Shown here piece by piece: positions 44,942 through 52,346 of a stretch of 64,000 nucleotides of DNA; the first letter of the stretch is position 1, and each line of letters opens with the position of its first letter. The DNA is from JAQTNA01 sp043743785 (lineage in GTDB: Bacteria; Pseudomonadota; Gammaproteobacteria; Burkholderiales; Rhodocyclaceae). The position numbers were made by a program, and so were the translations under genes. A model generated the notes under the pieces. It was not told the DNA's origin, searched no databases, and saw only the letters and a list, made by a program, of their open reading frames with translations. The stretch spans positions 13,632 to 77,631 of the forward strand of contig JAYTVW010000099.1 in the NCBI GenBank assembly GCA_043743785.1, given 5' to 3'.

Positions 44942-45334
44942 TCAGGGGTTTCCCTGCTTGTTCAGATAAGGCACGTAGGCCATATCGGTCTTGCCAATAT
45001 GGTTCACCAGCCAGTCCGCCAGGAACGCGATGGTATCCGTCGAAATGTCCTGGCCGATGGATTTCACCAGGAGATCCCCCAGCCGGGCGCGGAACGCGGC
45101 GTGCTCCGCCATGTGCTCCGCCAGTTGGGGATAGGCCGCCGCTTTGAGCATGGCTTCCTCTGCCGCGAAGTGGTCCCGGACGTAGTGTTTCAGGCGGGTG
45201 AGGGCATACACGCCGAAGAGCGTGCGTTGCTCGAGGGCGGCGCTTTCGAGTTCGGCGAGCCCCTTGAAAAGGCCCTGGTGGTGCTCGTCGAGCAGCGGCA
45301 CGCCGGTGCTGAGTGTGGAGGTCCATTCGATCAT
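44942..45334 (-). CDS. Bacteriohemerythrin
   Basis: 130 residues, a single-domain O2-binding di-iron four-helix protein. Ligand positions are visible: W-x-H-like opening EWTSTLSTGVPLLDEHHQG, H-x3-E in YVRDHFAAEEAML, H-x3-H in LAEHMAEHAAF and HIGKTDMAYVPYL near the end. It is probably an oxygen carrier or sensor for micro-oxic life. It is the last clearly chromosomal gene before the integration site. Confidence 0.92.
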   Translation of the reverse strand: MIEWTSTLSTGVPLLDEHHQGLFKGLAELESAALEQRTLFGVYALTRLKHYVRDHFAAEEAMLKAAAYPQLAEHMAEHAAFRARLGDLLVKSIGQDISTDTIAFLADWLVNHIGKTDMAYVPYLNKQGNP

Positions 45335-45369
45335 CCGCGAATGGTATCACCAGAGGGCGGTAAACGGAC

Positions 45370-45397
45370 CAAGGGCCTGGCTGAAGCCAGGCCCTTG
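45370..45397 (-). terminator. tRNA-Lys-type terminator hairpin, left copy
   Basis: A 12-bp perfect stem (caagggcctggc / gccaggcccttg) with a 4-base loop stands just beyond the left tRNA 3'-end fragment, the same position as the hairpins at 52129 and 63081. The stem sequence differs from the other two copies by paired changes. Confidence 0.7.
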
Positions 45398-45405
45398 TGC
45401 TGTCT

Positions 45406-45450
45406 TGGTAGGGGATGGCAGGATCGAACTGCCGACAAACGGATTAAGAG
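45406..45450 (-). repeat. Attachment-site copy 1 (3' half of tRNA-Lys)
   Basis: 45 bp identical to bases 52164–52208, the 3' half of tRNA-Lys from CCA to the anticodon loop. Identity stops exactly at ggattaagag. It is not a tRNA gene: no 5' half follows. It is the left boundary of the integrative element. Confidence 0.9.
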
Positions 45451-45553
45451 AATTAAGCACCACAAGACGGTCTTTTAAAATCAATACCTTGCACCGCCCG
45501 CCAGGCAGCAATGTAGCCAGAGATAGCCTGAAACAGTGTCCTTCCAGCGGGGT

Positions 45554-45574
45554 GTAGCTACGATCTGGCTACGG
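45554..45574. repeat. 21-bp direct repeat, left copy (possible integrase arm site)
   Basis: gtagctacgatctggctacg plus g, identical to 52096–52116 at the other end of the element. It lies about 100 bp inside the left boundary. An imperfect inverted copy (gtagccagagatagc) is near 45511. It may be an arm-type integrase site or a relic of an older integrase 3' end. Confidence 0.5.
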
Positions 45575-45606
45575 TGACAGCGTTGTGGTGTTCTAAATTC
45601 AGTATT

Positions 45607-48048
45607 TCAAATGGCGTCATTTGACTTTAAGGACAATATTTTTTTTGCGAGCTCGTAAATATCGCTGTCAGGTGCAAAAATGCGAAGTGCCTCGTTTGCA
45701 GAACGCTCAATGAAGATGGATTGTCGTGGAGTTAGAATACCTCCAAAACTATTGAAGCCTACAATACCATCAAAGAGTACCCAATATGCCTGTCGTGATT
45801 GTCCTCGATCCCAACTGGATTCAATGCGAAGTGTTTCCTCCATTAAATCCAGCGCTTCAGAGAAATACTCCAGTTTTGGTATCGTTGTCTCACTCAATGC
45901 GGAAAATAATACCTTGGCAAGAGTCGTCATCGGAAAAGGATGTCGTTCGATTGCTACAGCATGCCGTGCATGTTGTATTGACAGGGGGCGGTTACGAGCC
46001 CCGACCCAAAGTGCTCGTTGTTCCCAGTATCTACTATTCCATTTCCACCGTTCGTTCGTTAGTTCATAGAAGGTGTCGTACCTGTCTTTTAGAACTTCTG
46101 GCATTACTCCGTCTGCATCGAATAACCTGCCGGCAAGACGTGCCTCCGCCGTTCTTTGTTTGATAGTGTGGCGAGTAACGAACGGCGCGAGTCCATTAGC
46201 TAGCTGCGCGGTAATATCCAAAAGTCGTTGAGGTTTTGTGCGGGATAGTTCTTCAATCAGGAGGGCAGCTAGGGTGGGGTTTCCGGGAATAAGATAATCA
46301 GAGTCATCAGGATTGGTTGTCAATCGAAGCGGAGCATCGTCGAGACTAAGCTCCTTTACTAGTTCTAAGTGGTATAGAGAAGAGATGATGTCTTGGCGAA
46401 CACCTACCGGGTGGCAATAGTAGGCTAATGCGACAGCCAAGTACGCCGGCCTTCCTTCTGCGAGAGTGTCGTTCCACAATGATCGCACTATGGCGCGGAG
46501 AGGGCGGAAGTCGTTTAGAACACGACAGGCAGCTTCGGCGATGGTGTCTTCAGCAAGTTTTGTCGCAAATTTTCGTGGGTCATCAATAGCATCAGAGTTG
46601 CCAACAACGCCCATCGCAGAATAGCGTCGTATAAGCTCTGTGCGCTCTTCGAGTCGCCAAGGCGTAACTTCAAAATAATGAGTAGGATGTTCGGCAAGAA
46701 GTTCTCGTACTAACCGCATTCTGTATTTTCGCTCTGCGCCAAGAACACAGATTCTTTTTGTTCCATCCAGTTGGCTGGATAAATCAACAAGTTGATCGCC
46801 GTGTTCCGCGATTGAGTCTGTGACCAAAAGAATCGGATCTACGACCCCGGATAGGAACTCGACTGCTGACGCAACATCAAATCCTGCTGGCGTCTTGAGA
46901 TAGAAAACTTGAAGGCCGTGCGTAGCAAGCTCAGCAGCTACGCGTCTCACTGTAGTCGACTTCCCCGCCCCCGCCCGCCCAGTCAGGCAGACAAACTGAT
47001 TCTTTTCGTAGGTTGCCTGCCAGCGGCGTACTTCATCAATTAATTGTAATTGGCCTTGAAGTGGCACATCGCGGCTAGCACGAATGTCGTCCCAGCTTGG
47101 TGGGCGACCAAAAGCAAATGCTGATGGCCCCGTCGTTGTAGAGGTCGGCGCTGCATCGGATGCCGAAATGAAGTCGAAGTCAGACCAGAACGCAGCGCTG
47201 GCGAATGCTGAAGAGGTGGAAATAACGCGAGGACGGGAGAGCGGCTCACGTAACGCAAGAGGAGAAGGTGCATCCCCAAATTCCTGAGAGAGCCAAGATA
47301 AGAAATCTTCTAATTTTGCCTCAACTAACACCAGATTTAGTTTTTCGCAGTCTTTTCGCGTCCCCGCATCTGGATATGGCTCGACCAAAATGGACGGAGC
47401 ACGAGAGATGACAGGGGAGTTGCTTTGCCGATGTGCCAGGAAATACTCTAAATCTGGTTCAAATAGTGCAGTTCCAGCAATGACGAAAGGTTCTGAGATA
47501 ATTAGGCCGCTCAACATATGCACCCATGCATTCATTCCGCGCTGCATGGATGCGTATTCCTGAAGTGAAAAAACATATTTCTCATCTGGGAATCGCACTG
47601 AGCCGTGAAGATGAATTAGTGGAAGTTCTTGTGGGTTGCGAAATGTTTCATACTCCCTTGTATAGTTGACTGGGAGCAATGATTGGAGCCTTGCGGGGGC
47701 GGTCTGGTATGCGTTCTCGAGCGCATCGTCAATGTTTAGTGTAAATGCTGTCCGCCAAGCGAATCTAGTTAACGCCTTTAGAGTTGGGCCTGCTTTGCAG
47801 CCGTGGTACGGTTCCGTCAAGTGTGAATTAACCTGAGCGGGTGTTAGGAGTCCTGCAACGCGCCAAAGTGGTGAAGACGCTCGAGAGTCAGTCAGTGTGC
47901 AAAGCTCCTTGCGCAAGTCTTCTGCGCCTAGCAGAGGCTTGCCATGCCGATCAAATGCGTCCAACGAGACACCTGCACCAAGCAGCAGATTATATTTTTG
48001 GCTAAAGAGGGCGTCTCGCACCCGGCGAGCTGTAGTGGCTTCAATCAA
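45607..48048 (-). CDS. SIR2–P-loop NTPase protein, putative anti-phage effector
   Basis: 813 residues, AT-rich compared with all neighbours. The N-terminal SIR2 domain (about 15–250) has LLLGAGVS (24–28), TLNIDDALENA (103–113), the catalytic-type HLHG (146–149) and GTALFEPDLEYFL (192–204). After a Ser/Pro/Ala-rich linker comes a P-loop NTPase with Walker A GRAGAGKSTT (357–366) and a Walker-B-like ILLVTDS (406–412), then about 350 helical residues. The layout recalls Avs5-like SIR2–STAND sensors and other SIR2 NADases that kill infected cells by NAD depletion. The family assignment is by architecture; phage defence is inference. Confidence 0.8.
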   Translation of the reverse strand: MIEATTARRVRDALFSQKYNLLLGAGVSLDAFDRHGKPLLGAEDLRKELCTLTDSRASSPLWRVAGLLTPAQVNSHLTEPYHGCKAGPTLKALTRFAWRTAFTLNIDDALENAYQTAPARLQSLLPVNYTREYETFRNPQELPLIHLHGSVRFPDEKYVFSLQEYASMQRGMNAWVHMLSGLIISEPFVIAGTALFEPDLEYFLAHRQSNSPVISRAPSILVEPYPDAGTRKDCEKLNLVLVEAKLEDFLSWLSQEFGDAPSPLALREPLSRPRVISTSSAFASAAFWSDFDFISASDAAPTSTTTGPSAFAFGRPPSWDDIRASRDVPLQGQLQLIDEVRRWQATYEKNQFVCLTGRAGAGKSTTVRRVAAELATHGLQVFYLKTPAGFDVASAVEFLSGVVDPILLVTDSIAEHGDQLVDLSSQLDGTKRICVLGAERKYRMRLVRELLAEHPTHYFEVTPWRLEERTELIRRYSAMGVVGNSDAIDDPRKFATKLAEDTIAEAACRVLNDFRPLRAIVRSLWNDTLAEGRPAYLAVALAYYCHPVGVRQDIISSLYHLELVKELSLDDAPLRLTTNPDDSDYLIPGNPTLAALLIEELSRTKPQRLLDITAQLANGLAPFVTRHTIKQRTAEARLAGRLFDADGVMPEVLKDRYDTFYELTNERWKWNSRYWEQRALWVGARNRPLSIQHARHAVAIERHPFPMTTLAKVLFSALSETTIPKLEYFSEALDLMEETLRIESSWDRGQSRQAYWVLFDGIVGFNSFGGILTPRQSIFIERSANEALRIFAPDSDIYELAKKILSLKSNDAI

Positions 48049-48189
48049 GGGAGTCTCCGTTCGTCGGATTTTTCAGTTTTGCCAAGTTGCGAGGACAATG
48101 GGGTGTCAGTATGCGCTGACACGGCCTTTGCCGAAAATGCTTTGAAGTCCTATGCAAACACACGGAATAGCACAGTTTCAGGAGGGAAG

Positions 48190-48315
48190 ATGGGCCACAA
48201 AGGGAATTGTATTCCAAACGGCGTTCACAAAATAGGGCGTCAATGTTGTACAGATTTCCAAGAGATGCTCAATGTTGGGGATGCCCTGCGGTTGGAAGTG
48301 ATTTTAGAAGTCTGA
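48190..48315 (+). CDS. Possible 41-aa small protein
   Basis: ATG 48190 follows the strong ribosome-binding sequence caggaggga at good spacing. The product is MGHKGNCIPNGVHKIGRQCC… ending LRLEVILEV, with three cysteines. It is divergent from the SIR2–NTPase gene, on the AT-rich side of the composition break. I do not recognise it; it may be a chance frame. Confidence 0.35.
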   Translation: MGHKGNCIPNGVHKIGRQCCTDFQEMLNVGDALRLEVILEV

Positions 48316-48555
48316 CGCGAGACGTTCGTGGCCGCCAGGGGGGCGCGGGCCGCACGCACAGAAGGCCGTGACGCCCCCGCCCTGCGCCCTTGTGCCACCC
48401 GTGGCCGAAGCTCCGGGTCTAGCGGAGTGTCCGGCGGTAGGCCGCCAGGCCGTATCCCGCTGGACCGACCCCCGGGTATCACCACAGTCGGTTACTATCG
48501 GCACCGCTCGTTCCCCTACCTCGACCCCTACAAGCTGCCTTTTTCAATCTTCGGC
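48316..48555. other. GC-rich non-coding stretch upstream of the backbone genes
   Basis: Composition jumps from AT-rich to GC-rich at about 48315. The stretch contains hairpins such as ggcggtaggccgcc (about 48442–48455). The open frame through it shows no recognisable protein. With a replication-initiator-like gene just downstream, a double-strand origin or the promoter of the backbone operon is possible, but I see no decisive motif. Confidence 0.3.
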
Positions 48556-49458
48556 ATGGACGCTCCGATTCGCCCTGACAAGAATCTCGTCATCACCTTG
48601 GTGACGCAGTTTGCTCCTGAGTTCTTGGAAATTCTTGCGGACTGCAAGAACGCTGCCACCTGGCGAAAGCTTACGGATCGCTTCTCTGCTGCCTGTAAAC
48701 GCCTCAAAGTCGAAAACTATGTCCTGATGTATGAGGACGAACGACGGATTCAGTCGGCCTTGTTCAACGCACTGATGTCTCAGGAAGAGCAAACTGATTG
48801 GGTAAGCGAACTGAATTCCCTCAGCCCGGAGGATCAGCAGAAAGCCGTTAGCGACATGGTCCGGCCCGGAGGCGAATGGGATCAGATTACAGACGCCATG
48901 TTTCCCGATGGCCCGGACGCGGAGCAAGAGCAAATCAGGGTCTTTGAGTCCTTGGGGGAGGATGAGCGGAAGGAAGCCACGAAACGGGGACAGTATCTCT
49001 ACGCCTTCTTTTTCGCTTTTTTCTATGATGCGCTTGCCGTCATGGTCCATGGGGAGAAGATGACTTCCCTTGTGCCCAAGGCTCTTGCCGGCGACAAGGA
49101 AGCCTTTGGTAAGGCAATCCATATTGATAAAGCCCTGCTTCACGGGCATCCCGGATTCCAGACACTTCATTCCAAGGCAATCCAGGAAGGCGACCAGGCC
49201 TTTCTTGTCTCTGTCGCTCGTAGGTTGGCGGCTCCCGTTACTCAGGGGCGAATCCAACTCGCTGGGGCCTTCGTGGTGTTTTCACTGTTGGAAACCATGG
49301 GGTGGTTGAGCGATTTCCGTTACCGGGAAATCCTCGACATCTGCGATGCGGCCCAATTGGATCGGTGGCAAAACCGTATTGAGGATGAAACGGCCATTGC
49401 CAAATGCATCAAAAAGTTCCGGCAATATCAGAAAAGCGGGGGAGTGTCCATGCACTGA
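48556..49458 (+). CDS. Hypothetical protein of the integrative-element backbone
   Basis: 300 residues from ATG 48556 (MDAPIRPDKNLVITLVTQF). It is mostly helical, with one aromatic hydrophobic patch (GQYLYAFFFAFFYDALAVMV) that could be a buried or membrane-associated helix. No catalytic motif is seen. The frame stays open for 76 codons upstream but in GC-rich low-complexity sequence. It lies upstream of the replication-initiator-like gene and is probably cotranscribed with it. Confidence 0.6.
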   Translation: MDAPIRPDKNLVITLVTQFAPEFLEILADCKNAATWRKLTDRFSAACKRLKVENYVLMYEDERRIQSALFNALMSQEEQTDWVSELNSLSPEDQQKAVSDMVRPGGEWDQITDAMFPDGPDAEQEQIRVFESLGEDERKEATKRGQYLYAFFFAFFYDALAVMVHGEKMTSLVPKALAGDKEAFGKAIHIDKALLHGHPGFQTLHSKAIQEGDQAFLVSVARRLAAPVTQGRIQLAGAFVVFSLLETMGWLSDFRYREILDICDAAQLDRWQNRIEDETAIAKCIKKFRQYQKSGGVSMH

Positions 49459-49560
49459 AGTTTCAGGCGGGTGCATTCAGGTGCGCGGCCTGGATGCATA
49501 AAGTCCGTATCCGTTCCAGGAAGCCCCATCGGCAAGCCTGGCATCCCCAAAGGAATGGAT

Positions 49561-50904
49561 ATGGAAACCACCTCTTCCCGCAACTCCGGTTGCATCGTTA
49601 CTTCTTCGGCGTTCCAGGCCGCCCCGATTCGGACCCCCGCCCGCACGGCGGAGCCGGGGGACGGAGGCCGAACCGGGACGGAACCGGGTGCGCCGGCTAG
49701 TAACACAGCACCCTATAACTGCATAGGCGGTTCCTTCAAGGCTCTTCGCTGGGGTATTGACAGCCTTTACCTGTCCTACCGGGGTGAAATCTTCCCCGAC
49801 GTTCTTTCCCGTCTGAAGGCGCTCAAGGCTCGGGCACAGTCCCAGGAAGATTGCGAAGTGGCCCAGGCCCAATATCCCCTGGATGGGCATATCTTCGAAG
49901 TGAAGGACAAGGGCGCGGCCCTGTTCCCGTACATCCTGGACGATGGCGACTACCGTATCCAGCTTTGCAAGGGCGGTAAGGTGCCCATGGCCTACGTCAA
50001 GGTGTCCGCCGGACTCCTGGCCCATGTCGGCCCGGAGGAGGCCGAGAAACGGCTTTATGGCCTCCTGGCGCAGTTTGGTGACCTACGCAGTCCGGCCCAG
50101 GTTAGCCGCATAGACTTGTTCCTGGATTTTTGCTGGTCCGGCTCCATGGAATGGGATCGCTCCTCCTGGATCACCCGGGCGGCCTCCATCGACACCTATT
50201 CCGAAAACGGCATCTTCACCGGCTGGGTGGTCGGCAAGGGCGGCCACATGCTGGCCCGCCTCTACCTCAAGACCCTGCAAGCCCAGAAGATCGGCGCGGA
50301 CTATCTGCTCGGTCTGTGGAAGGAATGCGGCTGGCAGGAAGACGACCCGGTGTGGCGGCTTGAATTCCAGGTGAAGCGGGAAATCCTGGCGGAAATGGGT
50401 ATTGCCGAACTGGCCCGCACCCTGGAGAACCGCAACGGCCTGTGGAGCTATGCCAGTACGGAATGGCTGAAACTTGCCATCCCCCAGGAGGGCGACAAGA
50501 CCCGCTCCCGCTGGCCCATCCATCCCCTGTGGCAGTGCATCTCCTCCATCGACTGGGACAGCCCGGGCGGGCCTCTGCTGCGCCAGCACGCCGTTTCAAG
50601 GAGGCCGGACCTGAAGAAGACCTATGCCTTCTTTCTCTCGGCCCTCACGACGTACATGGCCGCCAATGCCATCGAAGACGTTTCGGAGGGACACAAGGCC
50701 ATGGTCAAGGAAGCCATGGCGCATTTCGCCGAGAAGGCCGAAATCATGCGCAAGCAATCGTTGGCGGATTTCATCGGGGACAAGGTGGCCCTCAAGGTCC
50801 GCCAGTTCAATACCGGCGCCAACGTGCCCTTGGGGTTGACCATCCTCGACCAGGACGCGTTGGCGAAACAGGCTGAAGCCTACCGCAAGGCATCGGGCGG
50901 CTAA
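49561..50904 (+). CDS. Replication-initiation-factor-like protein
   Basis: 447 residues from ATG 49561, chosen for ccaaagga 7 bases upstream. After a low-complexity N-terminal 75 residues, the body reads WGIDSLYLSYRGEIFPDVLS, VSRIDLFLDFCW, GWVVGKGGHMLARLYLKTLQ and WRLEFQVKREIL. This order resembles the rolling-circle replication-initiation-factor family of filamentous phages and small integrative elements. I did not identify the nicking tyrosine with certainty. It ends TAAATG into the next gene. Confidence 0.6.
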   Translation: METTSSRNSGCIVTSSAFQAAPIRTPARTAEPGDGGRTGTEPGAPASNTAPYNCIGGSFKALRWGIDSLYLSYRGEIFPDVLSRLKALKARAQSQEDCEVAQAQYPLDGHIFEVKDKGAALFPYILDDGDYRIQLCKGGKVPMAYVKVSAGLLAHVGPEEAEKRLYGLLAQFGDLRSPAQVSRIDLFLDFCWSGSMEWDRSSWITRAASIDTYSENGIFTGWVVGKGGHMLARLYLKTLQAQKIGADYLLGLWKECGWQEDDPVWRLEFQVKREILAEMGIAELARTLENRNGLWSYASTEWLKLAIPQEGDKTRSRWPIHPLWQCISSIDWDSPGGPLLRQHAVSRRPDLKKTYAFFLSALTTYMAANAIEDVSEGHKAMVKEAMAHFAEKAEIMRKQSLADFIGDKVALKVRQFNTGANVPLGLTILDQDALAKQAEAYRKASGG

Positions 50905-51207
50905 ATGGGCACCCTCACCCTGCAAGAGGCTGCCGCCTTCCTGAAGATCCACCCGGTTACGTTGCTCGGGAAAGCCCATGAGGGCATCGTGCCTGGCGCC
51001 AAGATCGGCCGGCGCTGGGTCTTCCTGGAGCTTGATCTGGTGGAGCACATCCGGTCACAATACAAACGGCGGGCGTTGCAGGGTGAGCACAAGGAAAACA
51101 CCTTATGTCACTCTTCAAACGCAAGGATTCACCCAACTGGTGGATCAAAATCACGCCCCGCAATGGACGACCTCTACAGCAAAGCGCTGGGACTGCCGAC
51201 AAAGTAG
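50905..51207 (+). CDS. Helix-turn-helix excisionase/MerR-like protein
   Basis: 100 residues. The N-terminal LTLQEAAAFLKIHPVTLLGK and IGRRWVFLELDLVEHI form the winged helix-turn-helix of excisionase/HTH_17 proteins. The start codon directly follows the stop codon of the replication gene (TAAATG), and its 3' end overlaps the integrase gene by about 100 bases in another frame. This indicates a compact rep–xis–int operon. It probably controls integrase direction or expression. Confidence 0.75.
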   Translation: MGTLTLQEAAAFLKIHPVTLLGKAHEGIVPGAKIGRRWVFLELDLVEHIRSQYKRRALQGEHKENTLCHSSNARIHPTGGSKSRPAMDDLYSKALGLPTK

Positions 51208-52139
51208 CCGCCCAGGAGTTACACGACAAGCTGAAGGCGTCCCTGTGGGAACAGGAGCGGCTGGGGGTCAAGCCCCTGCGTTCCTGGCGTGAAGCGGTTG
51301 TCCGTTGGCTGGAAGAAACATCGGAGAAGGCCACCCACCCGGAAGACAAGAAGAAGCTGGTTTGGCTTCATCCCTTCCTGGGGCATCTGGACCTGGACAG
51401 CATCACGCTGGACGTGATTGACCAGGTGAGGGTGGCACGGCTCAAGGACGTTTCCAAGGCCACGGTAAATCGCTACCTGGCACTGGTTCGCGCCATCCTC
51501 ATCCGGGCACGTGACGAATGGGAATGGCTCGACAAGGTGCCGAAAGTCAGGCTCTTTAAAGAAACGAATGACCGTGAGCGGTCCCTCAGCGTGGAACAGG
51601 CGAAAGCCTTGCTCCATGAGCTGCCGGAGCATCAGCGCGAGGTGGTGTGGTTTGCCCTGGCAACGGGGCTACGCCAAAGCAATGTGCTCAGGCTGGAGTG
51701 GGGTCAGGTGAATCTGGAACAGCGCCATGCGTGGGTACGTGGCATTGATTCCAAGAACCGCCGGCCCATCTCCGTTCCGCTGAACGACATGGCCCTGGCC
51801 GTCTTACGCCGGCAGGAAGGCAAGCACCCCGCAAGGGTCTTTACCTACCGGGGCGGGCCGTTGAATTCGGCCAATACGAAAGCCTGGACGGCTGCCCTGA
51901 AACGGGCGGGTATCGAGGATTTCCGCTGGCATGATTTGCGGCACACCTGGGCCACCTGGCAACGGCAGGCCGGCACCGCCACCCACGAGCTGCAACACTT
52001 GGGGGGATGGCGCAGCGCGTCGATGGTGGAACGGTATGCCCACCTGGCGCCGGGGCATTTGACGTTGGCCGCGTCACGGTTGGATTCTGTTTTCGGTAGC
52101 TACGATCTGGCTACGGAGGCAGAAACAACAAGGGCCTAG
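51105..52139 (+). CDS. Tyrosine integrase of the tRNA-Lys element
   Basis: 344 residues. The catalytic residues are visible: R in LATGLRQSNVLRLEW, HxxR in WHDLRHTWATW, H/W position in HLGGWRSASM and Y in VERYAHLAPG. The N-terminal core-binding domain precedes them. The gene ends 24 bases from the tRNA 3' end; its last codons and TAG stop codon lie within the tRNA-type terminator hairpin. It is the likely enzyme acting at the 45-bp attachment core. Confidence 0.93.
   Translation: MSLFKRKDSPNWWIKITPRNGRPLQQSAGTADKVAAQELHDKLKASLWEQERLGVKPLRSWREAVVRWLEETSEKATHPEDKKKLVWLHPFLGHLDLDSITLDVIDQVRVARLKDVSKATVNRYLALVRAILIRARDEWEWLDKVPKVRLFKETNDRERSLSVEQAKALLHELPEHQREVVWFALATGLRQSNVLRLEWGQVNLEQRHAWVRGIDSKNRRPISVPLNDMALAVLRRQEGKHPARVFTYRGGPLNSANTKAWTAALKRAGIEDFRWHDLRHTWATWQRQAGTATHELQHLGGWRSASMVERYAHLAPGHLTLAASRLDSVFGSYDLATEAETTRA
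52096..52116. repeat. 21-bp direct repeat, right copy
   Basis: Identical to 45554–45574. Here it lies inside the 3' end of the integrase gene, 47 bp from the attachment core. Confidence 0.5.
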
Positions 52140-52156
52140 CCGAAGCTAAGCCCTTG
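52129..52156 (-). terminator. tRNA-Lys terminator hairpin, middle copy
   Basis: Stem caagggcctagc / gctaagcccttg. Read on the tRNA strand the loop is uucg closed by a C–G pair, with one G·U pair in the stem, followed by ttgttgtttc. It lies 8 bases beyond the tRNA CCA end and overlaps the integrase stop codon. Confidence 0.75.
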
Positions 52157-52163
52157 TTATGTT

Positions 52164-52239
52164 TGGTAGGGGATGGCAGGATCGAACTGCCGACAAACGG
52201 ATTAAGAGTCCGCTGCTCTACCAGCTGAGCTAATCCCCC
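52164..52239 (-). tRNA. tRNA-Lys (anticodon CUU)
   Basis: A complete 76-nt cloverleaf on the minus strand, with encoded CCA (52164–52166). The acceptor stem is GGGGGAT / ATCCCCT, the D-arm AGCTCAGCTGGTAGAGC, the anticodon loop CTCTTAA (anticodon CTT) and the T-arm GGCAGTTCGATCCTGCC. It is the attachment site of the element to its left. Confidence 0.95.
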
Positions 52240-52346
52240 GAAGAAGGCGCGCATTCTATAGTTGTTGGCGTGGAATTGCCAGTCTTTTGTGGAATATTTC
52301 CAAAGAGGTGCTTGCGGTCTGCGCAGCGAGGCCCGTGCATCTCTCG

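Larger units (their letters stand above)
45406..52208. mobile_element. tRNA-Lys integrative element carrying a SIR2–NTPase gene
   Basis: A 6.8-kb segment bounded by 45-bp direct repeats of the tRNA-Lys 3' half, with an integrase gene beside the intact tRNA. Backbone genes (48556–52139) are GC-rich and comprise a hypothetical, a replication-initiator-like gene, an HTH/excisionase-like gene and the integrase. The left half (45451–48315) is visibly AT-richer and carries a single large putative defence gene. No conjugation or capsid genes are seen, so it is likely an excisable, self-replicating but non-conjugative element or a satellite. Confidence 0.85.

Noticed and set aside
45406..45450. Possible second tRNA-Lys gene
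   Set aside because: Only the 3' half from the anticodon loop to CCA is present; the adjoining bases cannot form the anticodon stem, D-arm or acceptor stem. The same holds for 63117–63161.
45198..45557. Rightward frame crossing the left attachment site
   Set aside because: It runs antisense through the hemerythrin start, hairpin and tRNA fragment; no start signal or domain.
47944..48315. 123-codon rightward frame opposite the SIR2–NTPase start
   Set aside because: Its first third is antisense to the SIR2 domain; only the last 41 codons, with their own strong ribosome site, were kept as a weak candidate.
48316..48555. N-terminal extension of the backbone hypothetical protein
   Set aside because: The frame is open but gives Arg/Pro/Gly-rich low-complexity sequence in a GC-rich hairpin region; ATG 48556 gives a compact protein.
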